Source: Brachionus manjavacas (lineage: Eukaryota; Rotifera; Eurotatoria; Ploima; Brachionidae). Taken from it: DNA of 64,000 bases. The position numbers were made by a program, and so were the translations under genes. Below, piece by piece: positions 57,377-64,000 of this stretch (within the stretch, counting starts at the first letter, position 1; the number at the start of each line of letters is the position of its first letter). The stretch spans positions 4,402,001 through 4,466,000 of the forward strand of contig JAHQIY010000006.1 in the NCBI GenBank assembly GCA_019054805.1. Reading direction: 5' to 3'. Below the pieces are notes generated by a model. It had not been told where the DNA came from and did not search any database. It saw nothing but the letters and a program-made list of their open reading frames with translations.

Positions 57377-58980
57377 GAACAAATGTAATTATTTTGCATC
57401 TGTCATTAAAGATTACATTTTTTCCGTCAATAGAGCTCGATTTATTTCAATTACATAGCCTAATTTGACACTTTTTCAGATAGTGGAGATGAATTGGGTT
57501 CAGCACTTTCTAGAAGCAACTGTAGTAATTAGAGGTTTGTTTTTATTTACCAATTTTATTTACCAATTCTTATTTCTTGACATAAATTTCCCAATCATGC
57601 TCACTCCAAAAATTCTTGACCACATTGCTTTGAGAGAAACAATTGGCCATAAAACGCCTTTTGCATAAATCCAAGCGTCAAGATATGGTTCAAAATAGTG
57701 TAATTTATAGTAGCTTTTGAAACTGAATTGTTAGTTTGATTGGTCTTCAATTTATTATTTTTTATAGAATAATAAAAACATTTTCAATCAAAAATGAATT
57801 AATAATTGTATTTAAAAAATTTTAGATTTAATGGGAAATAAATTGTCAAATTTTTTGAATTTATTGGGAAAAAAGCAAAACAAAAGCACCTTGGGTCTTT
57901 GGGAGTTAATATTCTAATGTCCATTGAATTTTCAAAACCAGAGAGAATTTGAAAAAGAAAATTTGAATGATTAATGATTTTTAATTTTGACCTTTAAATT
58001 TAAAGTTTGTTGCCTCTTTTTCCCTATATAATTTAATTTAAAAAAAGTTGTATAGATCTTGATAAAAAGGTTATTTCACTAATAATTAAACAGTGTTATA
58101 AAAATATTAACATAATACTCGGTAAGTTATTTGGATTTTTCAAATATTGTCTACTATTCTTCAATAATTTTGCCTTAATATTTAGTAATTTTTACTATTT
58201 TTATATTCATAATAACATAGAATTGTACAATAAAAGATAAAAAAGAACCACAAAAACTCCTTGTTTTCATTTAGAAGTTTTAAAGATATCTGGGGTCTTT
58301 ATGGTTAAAAAAATACATAATGAATAATAATGTTAAAATTTTTAACAAATAAATAATTGAATTAGTATTTATGAAATCTAGAAAAATTTAGTTTTGAATC
58401 TCTCTCCCCTTCATAATATCCTTCACATATTACACGTTGATTGATTTTATTTATTGATTTTTGAGGAATTGAGTGTTTCACTTCTATTAACCCTTATATT
58501 AAATTTGAATTTTTTACTAATGCATAAATTCTCAATTCTGGTTTCGACTGAATATTCTGATGTTACTTGTATTATTGTTAGTATGTACAATTATGCATGT
58601 TTCATTTGAACCAATGGTGCATGCTTCATTTGAACCCTAGAACAAGAATTGTTCCCATAATAGGTGAATAAAGGTTCACATAAACGACTAGACTCACATT
58701 TTTCCTAATTGTACTTATTTTTTCTTTTGGGTTTAGCATATTTGAACTGTTTACATTGATTTATTAATTATGCAAAAATACACAACACAAGTTTATTTTT
58801 AAATTAATTAAAAAAAAATAATTTAGGAAAAGTTTTTCCAGGGCAGTTCCGAATGGCAGAGCCTTCTTTTCAGCCCACATGGTTGCAATATGATTAAAAT
58901 ATGTATTTAAATAAATGTGTACAATTGAAGTAGAAAAATTAATATTTATATTGTAAAAACATTGATAAATTCAATTCCTG
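57377..58980. other. gene-free stretch
   Basis: No gene accepted. 58620-58695 (GAACAAGAATTGTTCCCATA, TAGGTGAATAAAGGTTCAC) is a relic end of the MITE family at 30905-31475. GCATG(T/C)TTCATTTGAACC occurs twice in tandem near 58595-58640. Confidence 0.45.
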
Positions 58981-59930
58981 CTAAAAGTTTGGTGTGTTTG
59001 AAATTGAATCAAAGGGTGTTTTGTACTTTAGATTGTTTCTGAAGAAGATTTGAAGCAGAAAGTCCTGGATCTCGTGGGCTTTTAATTCGTGGCTTTGTCT
59101 GGTGGTGATAAATTTTGAAAAAAGCTTACTTGCTATGTCATCAATCAAATCTTTTTTAGCTCTTTGTGAATTGTTTTGATACTTGTCCTTAAAGAAAAAT
59201 ACTTGATGATTCTCAAAACTCGATTCTGCATTTTTTGCATTTCGGCTTTTATCTTCTGAGTACCTGATTGAAGAATTATAAAGCAGTAGTCGAATAGTGA
59301 TCTTATGAGTGACAAATATAAAATTATGTTGATTTAAACAGATCCCCATTTAAAACTCTTTATTTTTCTGATTAGGTTTATTTTGGAAATTTGTTTAGAG
59401 TTAATAGTTTTCAAATGTTCTTTGTAATTGATTTTGGGATCTAACTTAATACCAAGGTACTCAATACTCGGTGATTCTATTCACTGCATTTTGAATAATT
59501 TTTTGAATTTCTCTTTTACTGGTCTTGGATGCCCAAATACAGAGGTCATCTGCGAACAAGGCTATTTTAACATCAGGAGGAATACTATTAGCTATATTGC
59601 TAAAAAACAAAAAAAAAATAGTAGGGAATAGGCAACTTCCCTGAGGGACTCCGCATTTAATAAACTTATTTTTTGAGTCTTGGCCATTGTAGCTGACTCT
59701 AAAAGAGCGGTTTGTGAGAAAGTTTTCGATCCATCGCAGAAATACTGTATGAAGATTGTGTTCTTTTAATTTTGCAATAATACCATTGTGCGATGTTTTT
59801 TCAAAGGCTTTTTCAAGATCGAAGAAGATAGCTCCAGTTAGTTAATTGCGATTGAATCCATCTGTTATTGATTGGTTTAGTCTCAATATGTGATCTTGGG
59901 TGCTTTTGGATTTAACACAAGTTTAAAATA
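58981..59930 (-). mobile_element. broken Jockey-like LINE reverse transcriptase
   Basis: Minus strand. From 59925 down: KSTQDHILRLNQSITDGFNR, then TGAIFFDLEKAFEKTSHNGI, WIENFLTNRSFRVSYNGQDS, FIKCGVPQGSC, and in another frame SNIANSIPPDVKIALFADDL with the FADD catalytic motif. Next KINYKEHLKTINSKQISKIN-like text and a C-terminal stretch to a stop at 58981. These are RT palm and thumb motifs of a Jockey/I-type element, different in wording from the EKDLGV-type LINEs at 49742 and 53450. One in-frame stop and at least two frameshifts. 5' part, endonuclease and 3' tail not seen. Confidence 0.88.
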
Positions 59931-60217
59931 GCCAAAACAAGTTGCTTTCATTTAATGTTATGATTAATGACTTCTCAGGTCTTAGCGGTAAAAAAAAGGA
60001 CTATGCGTTTAATATTTATGCTTTCTGGAGGTACGGCTTGTTCGTTTGAAAAAAATAAATAGAAACTTTTGGAAAAATTGTCTTTATTGATAATGTAAAG
60101 CTAACAAAAAAAAAACTTAAAACCAATTATTTAATAAAAATTATCTACAAATCTACAAATTTTTTTAGCCTTCAGTAAATTAGAAACAACTGATATTTGA
60201 GATAAATAAAAAAAAGG
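59931..60217. other. spacer
   Basis: 3' flank of the following minus-strand gene; nothing else seen. Confidence 0.35.
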
Positions 60218-62359
60218 TTATAAATAATGTTGATGATTAACAAGATGGTTCTTGGCAAACGACTGTTGTTTCGTATTGGCTTGACTTGACTTAGACTTGG
60301 TATTCTCACTATTTGTTTGATTAGAATTGTTTATGTAATTTACTATATTACCATTTTGATTGCGGACAGCGTGGTTCTTTTTTACAATAGCCTGAGACTG
60401 AGAATTAGCCAAATTCTCATTAGAAGACACTGAACTTCGTTTGAGGCTTTGCAATTGCATGAACCACTTTTCTTTTTCGTTTTGAAATCGTCTTCTTTCG
60501 GACTCGATTTGTAATCTAAGCTCATTATTTTCGGACTTAAGCTTTCTTAAAAAATATATTATCTCATTATTGTTGGCCAAGTCTCGTTCACTAGCGCTGC
60601 TAGTTTGGGTAGATGAGCTATTCGTTGTTTTCTGGTACAGTTGCAGTTGTTTGAGCAGTTTTTCTTCGTTGGCTTGACACTCACTTAATTTAGACCTCAG
60701 TGTATTCAATTCAGTGTCCAAATTTTTCTTGTAATTCATTTTCAAATCATTGTAAATTTTTTGCAAACTTTTCAATTTATTTTGCATTTGCAGTCTTTCA
60801 TTTTCTTCAAATAAACTCAACTGTTGACTAAAATGAGCCTTCAGCTCGTTCAACTTTTGTTCATAGGCAAGCTTTTCACTCTCGGACTGTTCGCGGCACA
60901 CCTTGCGCTGATTATATTTACTTTTTTCCATTTCGGTAGCCAGTTTTTTCTTCAACTCAATGATTGTGTCTTCTTTGCTTCTTAAATCGGCCTCAAGGCT
61001 GCGAATCTTGCGGTCTTTTTCACTAAAATCATCTACATATAAATCACCGTCAGCATTGTTCGACTCATAGTCGCAGTCCACATCATCTATGTCGATTGAA
61101 TTGTCACTTGAGTCCACATCATTTTTAGAATTGAGAGTTGTTACTGACTTGGACGAATTTGTGTTCTCCACTTTTAGCTCTGGCAAATCGCACCGTTTGG
61201 CCGACTCGATCAACAAATTGTTAGTCGAAACACATTTCTTTTTCATCAAGCTCCTAGCACTGGGTGCATGTTTGGCCTCTGTCTTGGCTAAATGTTCACG
61301 GACAGGCTTAACCGCTTGAGGCTTTAGCACCAGTGAGAACAAACTTTTGCTAAGCACGCCACTGTAAGGCTGAATTTTGGGAGGTTGCGGACTAGCCGAG
61401 TGAATGTTGGATATTTCTTTGTCCAAGTTGTTGAATATTGTGTCAAAATCTGCCTTGATGTGATTGTAATTATTCAGCGAGTCTTCGTCAATGTCATTAG
61501 AAGCTTTTACACTTGAATTCAGGACGTCTGTACTGACGCTCTTGTGCCGCTTCAAAGGATTTATTTGAATGGATATCTTTCTGAATTTGGACGACTCGGC
61601 ATCGTTTTCGATGTTGTCGTAGTCACTGGTGTCCAATTTTTGATTAGACAGCGAACTGGAAGACAATGCACTCGACGTCGAGTTAGACACTGTGTTTGTG
61701 TTAGCACTGGACACGTATGAATTATTAGCAGGCTCTGTTTGTGCCGTGTCTATCACCAATGTGTTGCGATAGAGCTTGGATTTGGCAATCAAATTCGTCT
61801 GATTTGATTGTACTTTCTTTTCTTTTAATTTGTGATAGGGCTGAAACACCGATTGATTGGAAGTAAGTAGAGCTGAGTTGGCTGAACCGGATAGAGCTTG
61901 ATTAGATGAATTACTTGACTCGCTAGGCGATTTGGAACACTTGGTTTTCTGTACAGCAAGGTCTTTTTTTGAGGCGTTTTCCAATGGTATGTAATTTGAT
62001 GAGGCGGTGATTTTGGATTTTTGGAGAGCGGCCGTGGCGGCTTTTAGCGCCAATTGAAGATTGTTGTAGTGGTCTAAAGAATAGTCTTGTTTGCATGGAA
62101 TTTCGCTGATGTTTTTCATTGACAGCGAATTTTGGTAGCTATTTGACTTGGATGATTGACTCTGCTTGAAATTCGGCTTGCTTGGCTTGGTACGGTTGGC
62201 GCTCTTCGAATTTATTTGTTTCGGATAGCCACATGAATTAAGGATACGAATCGAGCCGCCGATCAACGAGTCCAGATTGGCGTTCGATGCATCTGCCGCA
62301 CTCGAGCCGTCATTTGATCTGCCTGACATGGAAGAATACTGATTTTGGTCCAATATCAT
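60218..62359 (-). CDS. large coiled-coil protein, unknown family
   Basis: A 713-residue single-exon gene with G+C and codon variety well above background. The N-terminal 440 residues are Ser/Asn-rich and likely disordered, with short conserved-looking spots (LDSLIGGSIRILNSCGYPKQ; NNLQLALKAATAALQKSKIT; RKISIQINPLKRHKS, a possible phospho or nuclear signal). A long coiled coil spans about 445-640 (KDRKIRSLEADLRSKEDTII ... ENNELRLQIESERRRFQNEK), closing with EKWFMQLQSLKRSSVSSNEN. The tail is Gln/Asn/Ser-rich. This build is common in centrosomal, cytoskeletal and scaffold proteins, but I cannot name the family. The first Met is followed by a second (MSGRSNDG, residue 11) that could also start. 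Confidence 0.85.
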   Translation of the reverse strand: MILDQNQYSSMSGRSNDGSSAADASNANLDSLIGGSIRILNSCGYPKQINSKSANRTKPSKPNFKQSQSSKSNSYQNSLSMKNISEIPCKQDYSLDHYNNLQLALKAATAALQKSKITASSNYIPLENASKKDLAVQKTKCSKSPSESSNSSNQALSGSANSALLTSNQSVFQPYHKLKEKKVQSNQTNLIAKSKLYRNTLVIDTAQTEPANNSYVSSANTNTVSNSTSSALSSSSLSNQKLDTSDYDNIENDAESSKFRKISIQINPLKRHKSVSTDVLNSSVKASNDIDEDSLNNYNHIKADFDTIFNNLDKEISNIHSASPQPPKIQPYSGVLSKSLFSLVLKPQAVKPVREHLAKTEAKHAPSARSLMKKKCVSTNNLLIESAKRCDLPELKVENTNSSKSVTTLNSKNDVDSSDNSIDIDDVDCDYESNNADGDLYVDDFSEKDRKIRSLEADLRSKEDTIIELKKKLATEMEKSKYNQRKVCREQSESEKLAYEQKLNELKAHFSQQLSLFEENERLQMQNKLKSLQKIYNDLKMNYKKNLDTELNTLRSKLSECQANEEKLLKQLQLYQKTTNSSSTQTSSASERDLANNNEIIYFLRKLKSENNELRLQIESERRRFQNEKEKWFMQLQSLKRSSVSSNENLANSQSQAIVKKNHAVRNQNGNIVNYINNSNQTNSENTKSKSSQANTKQQSFAKNHLVNHQHYL

Positions 62360-63009
62360 TTTACAAAAAAAATATATTATCTAAATTTTTCTATCAAAAT
62401 TAGTCACTAATTAAAGTTAAAATTTTAATTGTATAATTTATTAATAAATAAAATAAAATTAAAAAAAGAGAATAGATAAATTAGATAAATTTAAATGAGT
62501 AATGACAGGTGCTAGATGTTTAAGTAAAAAAAAATAGTAAGGTAGCAATCACTCACTGGTATTAGATGTATCTTGATTCGAAGCCCGCTTTTTATTCCCC
62601 TACCAGTCTGATAATCAATGGAACAGAATGACTGAGTCCTACCCTAACGTGTCTCTCATTTAACTCAAAAAGTCGATGTAAAATGTCGGGGGTGTAGTAT
62701 CAAATTGTAGTTTTGGAATAGATCGAATCCCTTAATTTTGAATTACCTGTTTTCTTCTAATATTTGTTTCCGAGAATGAGTTAAAACAAGGCAAAGTTTA
62801 ATCCAAAAAGATCCAACTATAGATTTATAAATTTTTCTTTAAGTTTTATAATTTAGACCCCGTTTTTAATTGAATTTTTAAGTTCCTTAATTTTAAAATT
62901 CAATTAAGAATCAAGGCTTTTTGTCTCTGGATCTTATTTTCGTGGATTCTTAGGACTAGATCGGCATTTTACTTATTATATTTAGTTAAATAAAAAATTT
63001 AATTTTTTT
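62360..63009. other. gene-free stretch with a G+C-richer patch
   Basis: 62560-62700 is richer in G+C (TCGAAGCCCGC, CCCCTACCAGTCTG, GTCGGGGGTGTAG). It may be 5' UTR or promoter of the coiled-coil gene or a worn repeat. A tRNA-like GATTCGAAGCC string was tested and does not fold as a tRNA. Confidence 0.35.
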
Positions 63010-63065
63010 GTTAATCTGTGATGAGCTAAAGCTCCTTCAGATAAAAAAATAAAATAAACTTTAAT
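63010..63065 (+). mobile_element. LINE/SINE 3' tip with A-rich tail
   Basis: GATGAGCTAAAGCTCCTTCA followed by GATAAAAAAATAAAATAAA. Same tip as the tiny insert at 40618-40694. Extent upstream unclear. Confidence 0.45.
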
Positions 63066-63182
63066 ATAAAGGAAAATATAAAAAAAATTTAAAAGAATAA
63101 AATATGAAAAAAATTACAATAAAAGAGTGACAAGTTAAAACTTTGTTTTCTCAGTTTTATAGCTAAATTTTAGCTGATTAGA

Positions 63183-63421
63183 CTATGTGTTAAAAAAAAA
63201 TTTTAAAACATAAAAAATGTTTTTTTCAAATATCGAATTGTGGACACTGGCTATCGAAAGCTTTAAATGAGTTTTTTTATTTTTTTTCAACACCTCATCT
63301 CTTAAAAGATAACATTTAGTAATATCCGAACAATCAATCATATTTGAATAATCGATTTTCCCAACAAACACTGGCTTATCTATATTCAATTCTTGTAAGA
63401 GATCCGTTCTAGTTGATATGG
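63183..63421 (-). CDS. possible 3' exon of a minus-strand gene running off the window
   Basis: After an acceptor-like AAATCTAG the minus strand is open for about 79 codons to a stop: STRTDLLQELNIDKPVFVGK, IDYSNMIDCSDITKCYLLRD, HLKLSIASVHNSIFEK and a Phe-rich end. The residue mix looks like real protein. No family recognised. Upstream exons would lie beyond 63421 or past the window end. The terminal FYVLKFFFNT may be read-through into intron or UTR. Confidence 0.35.
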
Positions 63422-64000
63422 CTAGATTTAGTTACAAAAATTTAGATATATAAAAACTAATCTTTTATGGCAAGATTAGACATCTATTTTATCGATTGCT
63501 ACGAAATAATTCTTGTAATTCTATATCATAAAATTATTATTCCAACACGAATATTCTATTCTCTAGTTATCAGACCAAATAATCTTAAACACACTTAAGA
63601 GCAATTTTGTTATTTAGGAAAAATGATGACCCGCGGCCACCTGCTTTTTTAATTACGCTCAATTAATTATTGAAATTCATTAAGAATTTATTTCATGTCT
63701 GATCCACTCAAACTATTGTCCCAAAATAAACGAGACCTTTAACTTTAGATAAAAAGTTCAATAATAATTTGACTTCATGACTGCAAAATAGTTCATTCAA
63801 AATGAAGCTACAATTGTAATCGCTACAAAATGTAGCTACGCGGAAAAATTATGAACAAGATAAAACTTTTTATTGAAAATTTCAAAACATTCAAAACAAG
63901 ACCCTTTAAATTGTAGCTGCCTTAAAATCATCATTTTTTTTTCAATCAAAGCATCAATTCGTAATTTACACAAAACTTTGAAACTCAATACAATTGATGA
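63422..64000. other. gene-free stretch to window end
   Basis: Nothing accepted; may contain introns of the preceding minus-strand candidate. Confidence 0.35.

Noticed and set aside
59428-59631. Plus-strand 67-codon open frame
   Set aside because: Antisense shadow of the LINE reverse transcriptase on the minus strand.
62560-62620. tRNA-like B-box string GATTCGAAGCC
   Set aside because: No pairing T-stem, no A-box at the right distance and no acceptor stem, so not a tRNA.
1-64000. CRISPR arrays, bacterial operons, rRNA genes
   Set aside because: None seen; spliced animal genes throughout.

Overview
The window is very AT-rich animal nuclear DNA using the standard genetic code. Introns are often only 45-60 nt, with GT..AG borders and T-rich acceptors. 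Genes are spread between long gene-poor stretches full of small DNA transposons and broken LINEs. The gene set (LIM-homeobox lim3, small Maf, GPI-transamidase PIG-K, cyclase-associated protein, a multi-domain adenylate kinase) is metazoan. The base composition, tiny introns and tandem lineage-specific genes suggest a small lophotrochozoan/gnathiferan animal. A monogonont rotifer of the Brachionus type is my best guess, but it is an inference and not something the sequence proves.

Layout. 1-10.6 kb is gene-poor, with a hAT-type MITE (1890-2663), a Tc1/mariner-type MITE (4587-4933), a LINE 3' tail near 6.6 kb and a possible small secreted-peptide gene on the minus strand (10685-10864, perhaps with an exon at 9888-9958). 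11.06-13.94 kb is the five-exon LIM-homeobox gene lim3 (LHX3/4 class). 14.3-14.8 kb holds two exon-like islands of unknown gene. 17.2-22.9 kb is a gene cluster: small Maf (-), a two-exon secreted or GPI-like small protein (-), then PIG-K (+) followed closely by two diverged paralogous single-pass membrane proteins (+), each with an acceptor-like T-rich..AG just before its ATG. A Ser/Asn-rich orphan gene (-) lies at 25.2-25.8 kb. 28.5-31.5 kb is mostly transposon remains (LINE, LINE 3' end, MITE). CAP (-, six exons) occupies 33.6-35.55 kb. A compound inverted-plus-direct repeat covers 35.85-37.87 kb and a second hAT MITE follows it. A Ser-rich orphan protein (-) is at 39.0-40.3 kb. A 13-exon BTB/BACK gene (+) is at 42.95-45.5 kb. 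An AK5-like adenylate kinase gene (+) spans 46.56-55.12 kb.

The adenylate kinase gene is the most striking feature. Its first kinase domain has lost the P-loop. The two exons of the second, intact domain exist twice, almost identical, about 5.7 kb apart. Intron phases allow all nine exons to be read as one 701-residue, three-kinase-domain protein. A LINE and a DNA transposon with long inverted repeats lie in the intron between the copies, and the transposon ends 13 bp before the second copy. From 55.6 kb on come a LINE RT scrap, a broken Tc1 transposase, a third hAT MITE, a second kind of LINE RT (58.98-59.93 kb, -), a large coiled-coil protein (60.2-62.36 kb, -) and a possible 3' exon of a minus-strand gene that runs off the window.

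All exon borders were read by eye. For each multi-exon model the summed exon length is a multiple of three and the frame stays open, which supports the models. Names rest on remembered family motifs, not on a search.
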